Positions 19,527 to 29,050 of a DNA stretch of 50,288 bases are shown piece by piece. The notes below the pieces were generated by a model, which was not told the origin of the DNA, searched no databases, and saw only the letters and a list, made by a program, of their open reading frames with translations. Origin of the DNA: Acidovorax sp. NO-1 (GTDB lineage Bacteria > Pseudomonadota > Gammaproteobacteria > Burkholderiales > Burkholderiaceae_C); the NCBI RefSeq assembly GCF_000238595.1, contig NZ_AGTS01000160.1, positions 1-50,288 on the forward strand, given 5' to 3'. Both the position numbers and the translations under genes were made by a program. Position 1 is the stretch's first letter. The number at the start of each line of letters is the position of its first letter.

Positions 19527-20642
19527 GTGAAGCAGTGGCAAAAAGCAGGGGTAGGCATCGCACTCTGGATCTCGGCGCTTTCAATGGCGCAGGCGCAGAT
19601 TCTGGTCGGCCAGACAGCCGGGTTTTCCGGGCAGGTGGCTGCGGGCGTGAAGGAGACTACCGACGGCGCGCTGCTGTACATCGACGCCGTCAACGCCAAG
19701 GGCGGCGTGAATGGCCAGAAGATCGAACTGACGTCGCTGGACGACAAGTTCGACCCCAAACTCGCTGCCGAGAACGCGCGCCAGCTGATCGAGGAGCAGA
19801 ACGTTGCCGCCATGTTCCTCACGCGCGGCACCCCCCACACCGAGGCCATCATTCCGCTGCTTGAAAAGCACGGCGTGGCACTGGTAGGGCCGTCCACGGG
19901 GGCCATGGTGCTCCACCAGCCGGTGCGCAAATACATCTTCAACGTGCGCGCCACTTACCAGCGCGAAGCCGAAAAGGCCATGACCCACCTGGCATCGATG
20001 GGCATCACCCGCATCGCGCTGATGTATGCGGATGACAGCTTTGGCGCCGACGGCGTGGCGGGCGCGCAAAAGGGGCTGGCAGCAGCCAAGCTCACTCCCG
20101 TCGTGCTGGAGAAGTTTGACCGGGCCAAGCCCGATTTCGCCCCCATCGTCGCCAAGATCGCCAAGGCGGATGCCCAGGCCGTGCTGATGGTGGCCTCCGG
20201 ATCGGCGGTGGTGGACGCGGGGGCGGCCCTGCGTGCAGCGGGGTCTGGGGCACAGATCGTGACGCTGTCCAACAATGCGTCGGGCGGGTTCATCAAGAGC
20301 CTGGGGCCCAACGCGCGCGGCGTGATCGTGACCCAGGTGTATCCCAACGAGCGCGCGGTGACCTATGCCATGGTGAAAGAGGCGCAGGAGCTGGCGAAAG
20401 CCAAGGGCCTTTCCGAAATCACCCCCGCCATGCTCGAAGGTTTCGCCGCAGCAAAGGTGCTGGTCGAGGGGCTCAAGCGCGCAGGCCCCAAGCCCAGCCG
20501 CGACAAAATCCATGCCGCACTGGAAAGCATCCGCAAGTTCGACCTCGGTGGACTGGAGGTGTCCTACGCCGCTGACGACCACACCGGCCTGGACTTCGCC
20601 GACCTGTCCATCATTGGCACCGACGGCAAGTTCCGCCGCTAA
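19527..20642 (+). CDS. Branched-chain-type ABC periplasmic binding protein (copy 1)
   Basis: 371 residues. Signal peptide ending AQAQ, then the Peripla_BP_6 fold (ILVGQTAGFSG..., NAKGGVNGQKIEL, DDKFDPKLAAENARQLI, VGPSTGAM). The family binds amino acids or aromatic acids for LivHMGF-type importers; no permease or ATPase gene is nearby. The start is GTG at 19527, supported by GAGAGGAG six bases upstream. It is a close paralogue of the next gene, with the same motifs in the same order, and a strong terminator separates the two. The 203-base gap to the divergent UvrA-like gene holds its promoter. Confidence 0.9.
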   Translation: MKQWQKAGVGIALWISALSMAQAQILVGQTAGFSGQVAAGVKETTDGALLYIDAVNAKGGVNGQKIELTSLDDKFDPKLAAENARQLIEEQNVAAMFLTRGTPHTEAIIPLLEKHGVALVGPSTGAMVLHQPVRKYIFNVRATYQREAEKAMTHLASMGITRIALMYADDSFGADGVAGAQKGLAAAKLTPVVLEKFDRAKPDFAPIVAKIAKADAQAVLMVASGSAVVDAGAALRAAGSGAQIVTLSNNASGGFIKSLGPNARGVIVTQVYPNERAVTYAMVKEAQELAKAKGLSEITPAMLEGFAAAKVLVEGLKRAGPKPSRDKIHAALESIRKFDLGGLEVSYAADDHTGLDFADLSIIGTDGKFRR

Positions 20643-20687
20643 GCCCCGCACCACCCCGGGCGGGGTTGCTCGCCCTTCCACCAAATT

Positions 20688-20721
20688 CGTAGACCCGGCT
20701 TAGCCGGGTCTACGCGTTTTT
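20688..20721 (+). terminator. Rho-independent terminator between the two binding-protein genes
   Basis: CGTAGACCCGGCT and AGCCGGGTCTACG form a 13-base perfect stem around a single T (20688-20714), followed by CG and TTTTT to 20721. It ends transcription of copy 1, so copy 2 probably has its own promoter in 20722-20787. Confidence 0.85.
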
Positions 20722-20787
20722 ACGGATTCCCCGTCACATATCTTCACTATATTTGCGCCTCCACACTTCTAGCATCAAGGCACACGC

Positions 20788-21906
20788 ATGAGATTCACAC
20801 CCTGGCTCCGACGAGCCGCAGCCCTGGCAGCCTTCAGTACCCTCAGCTGGGCGCATGCGCAAATCCTCATCGGCCAGACAGTGGGCATCACGGGCTCGGC
20901 AGCAGCCACCGTGGCCGAATCCATGAAGGGCGCTGCGCTCTACATCGATCACATCAACGCACGCGGAGGGGTGGGCGGCCAGAAGGTGGAAATTGTGTCC
21001 CTCGACGACAAGTTCGACCCCAAACTCACCCTCGACAACACCCGCATCCTGATCGAGGAAAAAGGGGTCGTCGGCCTCTTCATGACGCGCGGCACCCCGC
21101 ACACCCAGGGCATCATGCCGCTGCTGGACCAGCATGGCGTGCCCCTCGTAGGCCCTTCCACCGGCGCCATTGCACTGCACAAGCCGGTGCACAAATACAT
21201 CTTCAACGTGCGTGCGCCGTACCAGCGCGAGGTGGAGAAAGCCATCACGCACCTCAACACCCTGGGCGTCAAACGCATTGGCGTCGTGCATGTGGACGAC
21301 ACCTTTGGCGCCGACGGCCTGGCGGGCGCACAGCTGGGCTTCAAGGCGAACAGCCTGGAGGCGCTGTTTGTCGAAAAGTTTGACCGGGCCAAACCCGACT
21401 TCAGCGCCATCGCTCCGCGGGTGGCCACCAAGGAACCGCAGGCCGTCATCTTCATCGGCACCGGCGCCGCGGTGGTGGACGGCATCAAGGCGCTGCGCGG
21501 CGCCGGTGTCACCGGGCAGATCGTCACGCTGTCCAACAACGCCTCGGGCGGGTTCGTGAAGGCACTGGGCGATCAGGCCCGTGGGGTGGTGGTGACACAG
21601 GTTTTCCCGTCAGAGAGATCGCTGAACCACGCCGTCATCAAAGAGGCCATGGATCTGGCTCGCGCCCGGAATGCGGGTGAACTCACACCTGCCATGGTGG
21701 AAGGCTTCGTGAGCGCCAAGGTGTTGGTCGAAGGCCTCAGACGCGCGGGCGCCAAGCCCGATCGGGCCAAGCTGCATGCCGGGCTGGAAAGCATCAAGAA
21801 CTGGGATCTGGGCGGGATGGAGCTGAACTACAGCGCCACGGACCACAGTGGCCTCACGTTCTCCGACCTTGCCATCATTGGCCCGGACGGCCGGTTCCGG
21901 CGATAA
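20788..21906 (+). CDS. Branched-chain-type ABC periplasmic binding protein (copy 2)
   Basis: 372 residues with signal peptide (ALAAFSTLSWAHAQ) and the same Peripla_BP_6 motifs as copy 1 (ILIGQTVGITG, NARGGVGGQKVEI, DDKFDPKLTLDNTRILI, VGPSTGAI). The pair is an obvious tandem duplication that has diverged along the whole length, including residues that line the ligand cleft in this family, so ligands may differ. It lacks transport partners in the window. The 34 bases to the convergent gene contain nothing notable. Confidence 0.9.
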   Translation: MRFTPWLRRAAALAAFSTLSWAHAQILIGQTVGITGSAAATVAESMKGAALYIDHINARGGVGGQKVEIVSLDDKFDPKLTLDNTRILIEEKGVVGLFMTRGTPHTQGIMPLLDQHGVPLVGPSTGAIALHKPVHKYIFNVRAPYQREVEKAITHLNTLGVKRIGVVHVDDTFGADGLAGAQLGFKANSLEALFVEKFDRAKPDFSAIAPRVATKEPQAVIFIGTGAAVVDGIKALRGAGVTGQIVTLSNNASGGFVKALGDQARGVVVTQVFPSERSLNHAVIKEAMDLARARNAGELTPAMVEGFVSAKVLVEGLRRAGAKPDRAKLHAGLESIKNWDLGGMELNYSATDHSGLTFSDLAIIGPDGRFRR

Positions 21907-21940
21907 CCGCGCAGCGGGGTACGGCCCCCGACTTCAGCAA

Positions 21941-22474
21941 CTACAGCACGGCGAACAGCTTTTCGCGCAGCTCGGGAAGCCGCTTCTTGCCTGCGGCGTT
22001 GCCTTCCATGGCCTGCGCCCACGATACATACACACGGCGCAGATCTTCGCTGGTCTGGCAGGCGTGGATCGCCTCGATCAGCGAAATGCGGTTGTGGTGC
22101 CCGAAGATGGTGTTGACCGTGTTGGTCATGAAGTTGCGGGCCATCTCCACATCCTTGGCGGACCTGGTTTGCGCCGGCGGCAGGTCGGCCAGCTCCGCGT
22201 TGGCCACAGCGGGTTGTGCGGGTGCGGCCGCAGGCGGGGCTGCAGCGGCAGACACCGGGGCAATGCATTCACGGGAGAGCAATTCCTCCAGCAGGTTCAG
22301 GATGTCGCTCCCCGCGACAAAGGCCCCGAGGTCTTTGCCTGTCCTGTGGCCATCCACCAGAATCAGCACGCGCCGGGCCAACACGCTCAAGCCCAGCGAC
22401 CGGGTTTGAACCTCCAGCATTCCCTGCGGGGTCTTGGCGAATGGTGTGAGCAGGTAGGTCAATTCGTCGGCCAT
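21941..22474 (-). CDS. Hypothetical protein with Ala/Pro-rich central linker
   Basis: 177 residues from the ATG at 22474; a TTG at 22513 would add a His-rich leader (SHTHHHLDPHHT). Neither start has a convincing Shine-Dalgarno. The N-terminal ~75 residues (MADELTYLLTPFAKTPQGML...VLILVDGHRTGKDLGAFV) resemble the small winged-helix-like domains seen at the start of betaproteobacterial signalling proteins. An Ala/Pro-rich linker follows (about 82-105), then a helical domain. No signal peptide. Function unknown; the divergent neighbour is the symporter operon. Confidence 0.7.
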   Translation of the reverse strand: MADELTYLLTPFAKTPQGMLEVQTRSLGLSVLARRVLILVDGHRTGKDLGAFVAGSDILNLLEELLSRECIAPVSAAAAPPAAAPAQPAVANAELADLPPAQTRSAKDVEMARNFMTNTVNTIFGHHNRISLIEAIHACQTSEDLRRVYVSWAQAMEGNAAGKKRLPELREKLFAVL

Positions 22475-22899
22475 GGTGTGATGAGGATCGAGGTGGTGAT
22501 GTGTGTGAGACAACGCATCAGAAAACTGAACTGCAATGCTGCATCAGGTGATGGCACGGAGCGATGGGTTTGATCGACCAGGGGCTTGGTGTTTTCCCTG
22601 AAGCCAGCCGACCCCAGCGTGTCTGTAACGCCATGTGACTGCTGGAGTTTTGATGGGCAACGGCCGCGTGCCAATGGTGTTTTCACCAACACCCCGAGAT
22701 GACAACGGCACGACACAACGCATCCCCTCAGTGTTTTCCCTTGAGTCGTAAAACTCGCGTCAGCTTCGTCAATTTCATCAGTTCGCTGTAAGGAAGCGTC
22801 GCCACAGTCACCCTCGCAATCCCGTGGCCTGCCCGCGGAATGTGCAGGGGCAGCGGGGATTCTTCGCTGCGTTTCTGTTCTCAAACATGAGGGGACTTC
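22475..22899. promoter_or_regulatory. Divergent intergenic region upstream of the symporter operon
   Basis: 425 bases with no supported gene. It must hold the promoter of the DUF4212/symporter operon and probably that of the divergent hypothetical gene. Small features visible are an inverted repeat GGTGTT/AACACC at 22676-22693 and closely spaced GTCA motifs around 22766-22790. I could not find a convincing sigma-70 or sigma-54 promoter. Confidence 0.5.
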
Positions 22900-23160
22900 A
22901 TGAAGCAAGACACCAGCAGTCATGCCTACTGGAAAGCCACGCTCGCGCTACTCACCAAGATTCTGATCATCTGGTTTTTAGTGTCGTTCGGCGCGGGGAT
23001 CCTGTTCGTTGACTTGTTCAACAAGATCAGTCTCGGCGGTTATCCGCTCGGGTTCTGGTTCGCCCAGCAGGGCTCCATCTACATCTTCATTGCGCTGATT
23101 TTTTATTACGCCAAGAAGATGGGCGACATCGACCGTCAGTTCGACGTGCATGAAGACTGA
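22900..23160 (+). CDS. DUF4212 small subunit of a sodium/solute symporter
   Basis: 86 residues with two membrane segments (about 17-38 and 54-75) and the family features KATLALLTKILIIWFLVSFG and GFWFAQQGSIYIF. DUF4212 proteins are encoded next to SSS-family symporters and are taken to be their small subunits, like YjcH with ActP. A GAGGGG sequence lies 5 bases before the ATG. The symporter gene starts 11 bases after its stop. Confidence 0.93.
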   Translation: MKQDTSSHAYWKATLALLTKILIIWFLVSFGAGILFVDLFNKISLGGYPLGFWFAQQGSIYIFIALIFYYAKKMGDIDRQFDVHED

Positions 23161-23171
23161 GGGCTGACATC

Positions 23172-24977
23172 ATGGATCTTCAAACCACCATCTACGTCTT
23201 TGTCGGTCTGAGCTTTGCGCTCTACATCGGCATTGCTGTGTGGGCCCGCGCGGGTTCCACCAGCGAGTTCTACGCGGCGGGCGGCAGCGTCCACCCCATT
23301 ACCAACGGCATGGCCACCGCGGCCGACTGGATGAGCGCTGCCTCGTTCATCTCCATGGCCGGCCTGATCTCCACCATGGGCTACGGCGGTGCGCTGTTCC
23401 TCATGGGCTGGACAGGCGGGTATGTGCTGCTGGCCATGCTGCTGGCACCCTACCTGCGCAAGTTCGGCAAGTTCACGGTGCCCCAGTTCATTGGTGACCG
23501 CTTCTACTCCAAGAGCGCAAGCACCATCGCCGTGATCTGCCTGCTGGTCGCATCGATCACCTACATCATTGGTCAGATGACCGGTGTGGGCATTGCGTTC
23601 TCGCGCTTCCTCGGTGTGTCCAGTGACACGGGCATCTATGTGGGCATGGCCATCGTGTTTGCCTACGCCGTGTTTGGCGGCATGAAGGGCATCACCTACA
23701 CCCAGGTGGCGCAGTACATCGTGCTGATCCTGGCTTACACCGTGCCTGCCGTGTTCATCTCGCTGCAGCTCACGGGCAACCCGCTACCTCAACTGGGCCT
23801 GGGTGGTACCTACGTGGGCACCGACATGTCCCTGCTCGCCAAGCTGGACCAGGTGATCACCGAGCTGGGCTTTGGCAAGTACACCACGCAACTGCCGGGC
23901 AGCACGCTGAACATGTTCATGTACACGCTGTCGCTGATGATCGGTACCGCCGGTCTGCCCCACGTCATCATGCGATTCTTTACCGTGCCCTCGGTGAAGG
24001 ATGCCCGCAGCTCGGCGGGCTGGGCACTGGTGTTCATCGCCATCCTGTACACCACGGCACCTGCCGTGGCGGCCATGGCCAAGCTGAACCTGCACTCCAC
24101 GGTGAATTCCGCGGTCAAGACGGGTGGCGATCTGTATGCGCCTGAAGCCAGCCTGGTGAACGAACAGCGTCCCGACTGGATGAAGCGCTGGGAAAAGACG
24201 GGCCTGCTGAAGTGGACCGACAAGAACGGCGACGGCCGCATCCAGTACTACAACGACAAGACCACCAATGCCGACGCCAAGGCCAAGGCAGAGGCTGCCG
24301 GCTGGAAGGGTAGCGAACTGGACGTGAACGTGGACATCATCGTGATGGCCAATCCCGAAATCGCGCTGCTGCCCAACTGGGTGATCGCGCTGGTGGCGGC
24401 GGGAGGTCTGGCTGCGGCGCTGTCCACAGCGGCCGGTCTGCTGATGGCCATTTCGTCGGCTGTGTCGCATGACCTGGTCAAGGGCGTGTTCAACCCCAAC
24501 ATCAGCGAGAAGAACGAGCTGCTGGCGGGCAAGGTGTCCATGGCCGTGGCGATCGTGGTGGCGGGCTATCTGGGGCTGAACCCGCCGGGCTTCGCGGCCG
24601 GTACGGTGGCGCTGGCCTTCGGTATTGCCGCCAGCTCGCTGTTCCCCGCCATCATGATGGGTATTTTCAGCAAGAAGATGAACAAGGAAGGCGCCATGGC
24701 CGGCATGCTGGCAGGCCTGTTCTTCACGCTGTTCTATGTGTTCGCACACAAGGGCATCTTCTTCATCAAGGGCACGGAATACCTGGGCCTGATCGGCGGC
24801 GCCAACAGCTTCTTCGGTATCACGCCAGAAGCCATCGGTGCAGTCGGTGCCATGGTGAACTTCCTGGTTGCCTTCCTGGTGGACAAGGTCACCAAGGAGC
24901 CGCCAGCGCACATCCAGGCCATGGTGGAAGCAGTGCGTGTTCCACGCGGCTCCAAGCTGGTGGATGGTGCACACTGA
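23172..24977 (+). CDS. SSS-family sodium:solute symporter (ActP-related, VC_2705-type)
   Basis: 601 residues with about 13 membrane segments and SSS motifs (EFYAAGGSVHPITNGMATAADWMSAASF at residues 33-60). The subfamily paired with DUF4212 is related to acetate permease ActP; acetate or another small monocarboxylate is the likely substrate, by inference. A soluble insertion of ~80 residues (about 310-395) contains an EF-hand-like loop with D350, N352, D354, G355 and I357, but Asn361 where Glu is usual. This insertion could bind Ca2+ or another ion. A rho-independent terminator follows. Confidence 0.9.
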   Translation: MDLQTTIYVFVGLSFALYIGIAVWARAGSTSEFYAAGGSVHPITNGMATAADWMSAASFISMAGLISTMGYGGALFLMGWTGGYVLLAMLLAPYLRKFGKFTVPQFIGDRFYSKSASTIAVICLLVASITYIIGQMTGVGIAFSRFLGVSSDTGIYVGMAIVFAYAVFGGMKGITYTQVAQYIVLILAYTVPAVFISLQLTGNPLPQLGLGGTYVGTDMSLLAKLDQVITELGFGKYTTQLPGSTLNMFMYTLSLMIGTAGLPHVIMRFFTVPSVKDARSSAGWALVFIAILYTTAPAVAAMAKLNLHSTVNSAVKTGGDLYAPEASLVNEQRPDWMKRWEKTGLLKWTDKNGDGRIQYYNDKTTNADAKAKAEAAGWKGSELDVNVDIIVMANPEIALLPNWVIALVAAGGLAAALSTAAGLLMAISSAVSHDLVKGVFNPNISEKNELLAGKVSMAVAIVVAGYLGLNPPGFAAGTVALAFGIAASSLFPAIMMGIFSKKMNKEGAMAGMLAGLFFTLFYVFAHKGIFFIKGTEYLGLIGGANSFFGITPEAIGAVGAMVNFLVAFLVDKVTKEPPAHIQAMVEAVRVPRGSKLVDGAH

Positions 24978-25053
24978 TGAGTAAGGTGCCAGGTACAAGC
25001 CCTGTCACCGTATAAACCCACTGTTCGCTGCAACGCAGCACGGTGACAATGGA

Positions 25054-25085
25054 GGCCCTGCCGGCTGCGCTGGCAGGGCCTTTTT
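25054..25085 (+). terminator. Rho-independent terminator after the symporter gene
   Basis: GGCCCTGCC (25054-25062), a 9-base loop, GGCAGGGCC (25072-25080) and TTTTT (25081-25085). Nine perfect base pairs followed directly by the T-run. Confidence 0.9.
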
Positions 25086-25141
25086 ACTGAATGATGGGGT
25101 CGGTGCTGCGCCACGCGCACCGCCCACGAGGGGAGCCTTGC

Positions 25142-25507
25142 ATGGTTTTCGATGTCAGCGTCGCTTTGACGTGGATTCTGTATCTGGCGCTGTTCCCGAT
25201 GGCGTTTTTCTGGTTCCGCCGCGCCTGGCGCATTGTGGTCAAGCGCGATTTTTCCGAGGTGGCCTTGAAGCGCGGCCTGCCGCCGCCGAACCCCGAAAAG
25301 TTTGCGCCGTTCGAAATGATCATCAACCTGATCGCAGGCACTGTGGCCACGGTGGTCATCGTCAGCGTGGCGCTGGGCCAGCTCGACTACAACACCTGGA
25401 CAGCCATCGCAGGCAGCACCATCTGGTGCAAGTTCTTCCTCAGCTTTGCACTGTCTCGCCAGGCCCATGCCAGCGTGCCCCGGGCCAAGCCCGAACCCAA
25501 AGCCTGA
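25142..25507 (+). CDS. Small membrane protein of unknown function
   Basis: 121 residues from the ATG at 25142, which has GAGGGGAG upstream. Two or three hydrophobic segments (about 7-22, 60-80 and possibly 86-105) and a basic, amphipathic stretch between (RRAWRIVVKRDFSEVALKRG). No named family recognised. It lies between the terminator of the symporter gene and the kinase operon, in the same direction, so a role in the same system is plausible but unproven. Confidence 0.75.
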   Translation: MVFDVSVALTWILYLALFPMAFFWFRRAWRIVVKRDFSEVALKRGLPPPNPEKFAPFEMIINLIAGTVATVVIVSVALGQLDYNTWTAIAGSTIWCKFFLSFALSRQAHASVPRAKPEPKA

Positions 25508-25596
25508 CTGCGCCAGTCAATAAGTAAGACCGAGGTAAGTGCCAAGCGCACAATGCAGGGCAGAGAGGCGTGGAGACCTCTCGCCAGGAGACCGCT

Positions 25597-25956
25597 GTGC
25601 ACAAAGGACTCGGCTCCCAACGCCTGGTTGCGCTGTTTGCCGGCGGCTGGGTGTTGTTCAATTTCCCCCTGCTGGGGCTGTGGGACCGTGATGCCACGGT
25701 ATGGGGCGTACCCGCGTTCCCCGCCGCGCTGTTTCTGCTGTGGCTGGCGCTGATTGTTGCGCTGGCCTGGCTGGTAGACCGGCCCTCGGTACGGGATGAC
25801 GATGTCACGCCCTCCAGCGCGCCTGCGGCGTCTTCGGTGCCCGCTCAGACGCCCCCCGCCACTGCGCAGCCCCCTGGGGGCCCTTGCCCCCACAGGCCTG
25901 ACCCACCATGCTGTCGCCTGCACTGGTCATCTCGGCCTCCCTGGGTTACCTGCTGA
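25597..25956 (+). CDS. Small two-helix membrane protein overlapping the kinase gene
   Basis: 119 residues from the GTG at 25597, chosen because AGGAG lies six bases upstream; another GTG at 25570 has poorer spacing. Two membrane segments (about 9-27 and 40-61), then a Pro/Ala-rich tail. The tail continues 49 bases into the next gene in another frame. The segment VALFAGGWVLFNFPLLGLWD recalls small SSS-partner proteins; it may be a subunit of the sensor-kinase symporter domain. This is inference. Confidence 0.7.
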   Translation: MHKGLGSQRLVALFAGGWVLFNFPLLGLWDRDATVWGVPAFPAALFLLWLALIVALAWLVDRPSVRDDDVTPSSAPAASSVPAQTPPATAQPPGGPCPHRPDPPCCRLHWSSRPPWVTC

Positions 25957-28667
25957 TCCTGTTCGCCGTGGCCTACTGGGCCGACTGGCGCGGCCGGCAG
26001 GGCCGCTCGGTGATTGCCAACCCCTGGGTCTATGCACTGTCGCTGGCGGTGTACTGCACGGCCTGGACCTACTTTGGCAGCGTGGGGCGTGCCGCAACCG
26101 GCGGGGTGTGGTTTCTGCCCATCTACCTGGGGCCCACGCTGGCCATGGTGCTGGGCTGGCTGGTGGTGCGCAAGATGATCCGCATCGCCAAGGCCTACCG
26201 CATCACCTCGATTGCCGACTTCATTGCCAGCCGCTATGGCAAAAGCCCGCTGCTGGCGGGGCTGGTGACGCTGATTGCGGTGGTGGGCATCGTTCCGTAC
26301 ATCGCGCTGCAACTCAAGGCCGTATCGGCAGGCTATGCACTGCTGACCGCACAGGCCGGAGATGTGGCGCACGCGCCCGTGCACTGGAGCCAGGACAGCG
26401 CGTTCTACGTGGCGCTGGTGCTGGCCGGATTCACCATGGTGTTTGGCGCCCGGCACCTCGATACCACCGAGCGGCACGAGGGCATGGTGGCTGCCATTGC
26501 GTTCGAGTCGGTGGTCAAGCTGGTGGCGTTCCTGTCGGTGGGCCTGTTTGTGGTCTACAGCCTGTTCGACGGCCTGCCGGACCTGTTTGCCAGGGCGCAG
26601 GCCGTGCCCGCACTGCAGCAGTTGCTGCGGCTGGAACAGGGGGGGCAATTTGCCTGGGCACAGTGGTTTGCACTCACGCTGCTGTCGATGCTTTCGGTGG
26701 TTTTTCTGCCCCGGCAGTTCCAGGTGATGGTGGTGGAGAACGTGCGCGAGTCGCACCTGCGCCGCGCGGTGTGGGTGTTTCCGCTGTACCTGCTGCTCAT
26801 CAACCTGCTGGTGCTGCCCATTGCGCTGGGGGGGCTGCTGTACTTTGGCGGTGGCGCGGCCATGAACGCCGAGAACTTTGTGTTGTCGCTGCCCCTGGCA
26901 GCAGGCCAGAATGCGCTGGCGCTGTTTGTGTTCATTGGCGGGCTGTCGGCCGCCACGGGCATGGTGATTGTGGAGACCATTGCGGTGTCCACCATGGTGA
27001 GCAACGAACTGGTGCTTCCCCTGCTGCTGCGCTGGCGGCATCTGCGCAGCGGTGCGGGGCAGGATCTGTCGCGCCTGCTGCTGGGCATTCGCCGCGCCGC
27101 CATTCTGGGCGTGCTGGTGCTGGGCTATGTGTACTTTCACCTTGCGGGGGAAGCGTATGCCCTGGTCAGCATCGGGCTCATCAGCTTTGCCGCAGTGGCC
27201 CAGTTTGCCCCGGTGATGCTGGGCGGCATGTACTGGAAGGGCGGCACCCGGCGCGGCGCGCTGGCGGGCCTGTTGCTCGGCTTTGCCATGTGGGCCTACA
27301 CGCTCATGCTGCCCTCCATTGCCAAGTCGGGCTGGCTCGATGCGGGCTTTCTGGCCCACGGGCCCTGGGGCATCGGCTGGCTGCGGCCCGAGCAGTTGCT
27401 GGGGCTCAGCGGTTTTGATGGGCTGACCCATTCGCTGTTCTGGAGCCTGTTGGCCAACATCGTTGCCTACGTGGGGGTCTCGCTGTGGCGCGCGCCGTCG
27501 GGCCGCGAAGCCAGCCAGGCGCTGCTGTTTGTGGATGTTTTCGAGCGCACGGCGATCTCCAGCCCGGTGTTCTGGCGCGGGCGGGCCCGCACGGCCGACC
27601 TGCTGCAGCTGTGCGAACGCTTTCTGGGCGCGGCCAAGGCAGAGGCGCTGTTTGCCCAGTACGCCCGGCAAATGGGGTTGCGGCAGGCCGACGCCATCCG
27701 GCCCGACGCACGATTTGTTCAGTTTGTGGAAACGCAGCTGGCCGGGGCCGTGGGCAGTGCATCGGCCCGGGTGCTGGTGGCGTCGGTGGCCGACGAAGAA
27801 ACCCTCAGCCCCGACGATGTGCTGCGCATCCTCGATGAAACCTCGCAGATACGCGCGTATTCGCGGGCGCTGGAAGACAAGTCGCGGTCACTGGAGCAGG
27901 CCACCGCCGAACTGCGCGAGGCCAACAACCAGCTGCAAAGCCTGGACCGCCTGAAGGACGACTTCATGTCGTCGGTCACGCACGAGCTGCGCACACCCCT
28001 TACCTCCATCCGCGCGCTGGCCGAGCTGATGCGGGACAACGCGGACATGCCTGCAGCCCAGCGCCAGCAGTTCATCGGCATCATCGTGGCCGAGACCGAG
28101 CGCCTGACGCGCCTTGTGAACCAGGTGCTGGACATGGCCAAGATCGAAGCCGGCCATGCCGACTGGCACGTGGCGGCTGTCGACCTGCGCGCACTGGTCG
28201 AACAGGCCGTGGCGACCACCGCCGAGGTGTTCCGCGAACGCGCAGCCAAGGTGTCTGTGCGCATGCCCGCCAGCCTGCCCGTGCTGCAGGCCGACCCCGA
28301 CCGGCTGATGCAGGTGCTGCTCAACCTGCTGTCCAACGCCGCCAAGTTCGTGCCGCAGACCGGCGGCCAGGTGGTGGTGGACGTACAGTCTGACAACGAC
28401 GGCATCACCGTCTCGGTGCAGGACAACGGGCCGGGCGTGGACCCGGCCCAGGCGCAGCTGGTGTTCGACCGCTTTCACCAGGCCAGCGACGCCGGGCAAC
28501 GCCCCCAGGGCACAGGCCTGGGCCTGCCCATCAGCCGCCACATCGTTGAACATTTCGGCGGGCGCCTGTGGCTGGAGCCACCGCCGCCGCCCCCTGCAAC
28601 CGGCGCATGCTTTCGCTTCTGGCTGCCGCTGCGCCCCCACTCTGACAACACCCCTGCACTGCCATGA
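25908..28667 (+). CDS. Sensor histidine kinase with SSS symporter domain (CbrA/CrbS-type)
   Basis: 919 residues. Residues 1 to about 500 are an SSS-family transporter-like membrane domain (~13 helices). A STAC-like helical domain follows (about 545-650), then a coiled coil, the HisKA domain with the phosphoacceptor His692 in VTHELRTPL, and an HATPase domain with N-box (NLLSNAAKF) and DNGPGV motifs. Kinases of this architecture in other proteobacteria control carbon-source use, acetate in the case of CrbS. The transporter-like domain probably senses its solute. The next gene overlaps by 4 bases (ATGA), so kinase and regulator are co-translated. Confidence 0.93.
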   Translation: MLSPALVISASLGYLLILFAVAYWADWRGRQGRSVIANPWVYALSLAVYCTAWTYFGSVGRAATGGVWFLPIYLGPTLAMVLGWLVVRKMIRIAKAYRITSIADFIASRYGKSPLLAGLVTLIAVVGIVPYIALQLKAVSAGYALLTAQAGDVAHAPVHWSQDSAFYVALVLAGFTMVFGARHLDTTERHEGMVAAIAFESVVKLVAFLSVGLFVVYSLFDGLPDLFARAQAVPALQQLLRLEQGGQFAWAQWFALTLLSMLSVVFLPRQFQVMVVENVRESHLRRAVWVFPLYLLLINLLVLPIALGGLLYFGGGAAMNAENFVLSLPLAAGQNALALFVFIGGLSAATGMVIVETIAVSTMVSNELVLPLLLRWRHLRSGAGQDLSRLLLGIRRAAILGVLVLGYVYFHLAGEAYALVSIGLISFAAVAQFAPVMLGGMYWKGGTRRGALAGLLLGFAMWAYTLMLPSIAKSGWLDAGFLAHGPWGIGWLRPEQLLGLSGFDGLTHSLFWSLLANIVAYVGVSLWRAPSGREASQALLFVDVFERTAISSPVFWRGRARTADLLQLCERFLGAAKAEALFAQYARQMGLRQADAIRPDARFVQFVETQLAGAVGSASARVLVASVADEETLSPDDVLRILDETSQIRAYSRALEDKSRSLEQATAELREANNQLQSLDRLKDDFMSSVTHELRTPLTSIRALAELMRDNADMPAAQRQQFIGIIVAETERLTRLVNQVLDMAKIEAGHADWHVAAVDLRALVEQAVATTAEVFRERAAKVSVRMPASLPVLQADPDRLMQVLLNLLSNAAKFVPQTGGQVVVDVQSDNDGITVSVQDNGPGVDPAQAQLVFDRFHQASDAGQRPQGTGLGLPISRHIVEHFGGRLWLEPPPPPPATGACFRFWLPLRPHSDNTPALP

Positions 28668-29050
28668 CCGCCAAGATCCTGATCGCCGACGACGAGCCCA
28701 ACATCGTGATCTCGCTCGAATACCTGCTGCAGCGCGAAGGCTACGCTGTAGTGATTGCCCGTGACGGCAATGAGGCCCTGGAGAGCATTGCCCGTGAACG
28801 CCCCGACCTGGTGCTGCTGGACGTGATGATGCCGCACAAGACGGGCTTCGAGGTGTGCCAGGCGGTGCGCGCCGACACCGCACTGCAGGCGACCAAGATC
28901 CTCATGCTCACCGCCAAAGGCCGGGAAACGGATGTCGCCAAGGGCCTGGCGCTGGGCGCCAATGCCTACATGACCAAACCCTTCTCCACCCGCGAGCTGG
29001 TGCAAAAAGTGGCCGACCTGCTGGGGCGCCCCTCCGAAGGCGCGGCATGA
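28664..29050 (+). CDS. Receiver-only response regulator
   Basis: 128 residues forming a single CheY-like receiver: Asp9/Asp10, phosphoacceptor Asp53 (LLDVMMP), Thr83 and Lys105 are all present. There is no DNA-binding or enzymatic output domain; the protein ends soon after helix 5. The start overlaps the kinase stop (ATGA) and its stop overlaps the next start in the same way. It must act by protein-protein contact or in a phosphorelay; the sensor-like exonuclease encoded next is one candidate partner. Confidence 0.93.
   Translation: MTAKILIADDEPNIVISLEYLLQREGYAVVIARDGNEALESIARERPDLVLLDVMMPHKTGFEVCQAVRADTALQATKILMLTAKGRETDVAKGLALGANAYMTKPFSTRELVQKVADLLGRPSEGAA

Noticed and set aside
22475..22513. 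TTG start adding a His-rich N-terminus to the hypothetical protein at 21941
   Set aside because: No Shine-Dalgarno supports it and an ATG lies at 22474; the leader was kept only as an alternative.
22654..22675. A TGGCAC...TTGC pattern on the minus strand resembling a sigma-54 promoter
   Set aside because: The spacing between the GG and GC elements is 12 bases instead of 10.
25796..27671. Long frames overlapping the SSS-domain kinase gene on both strands
   Set aside because: The kinase frame has a full set of domain motifs; the overlapping products are composition artefacts.
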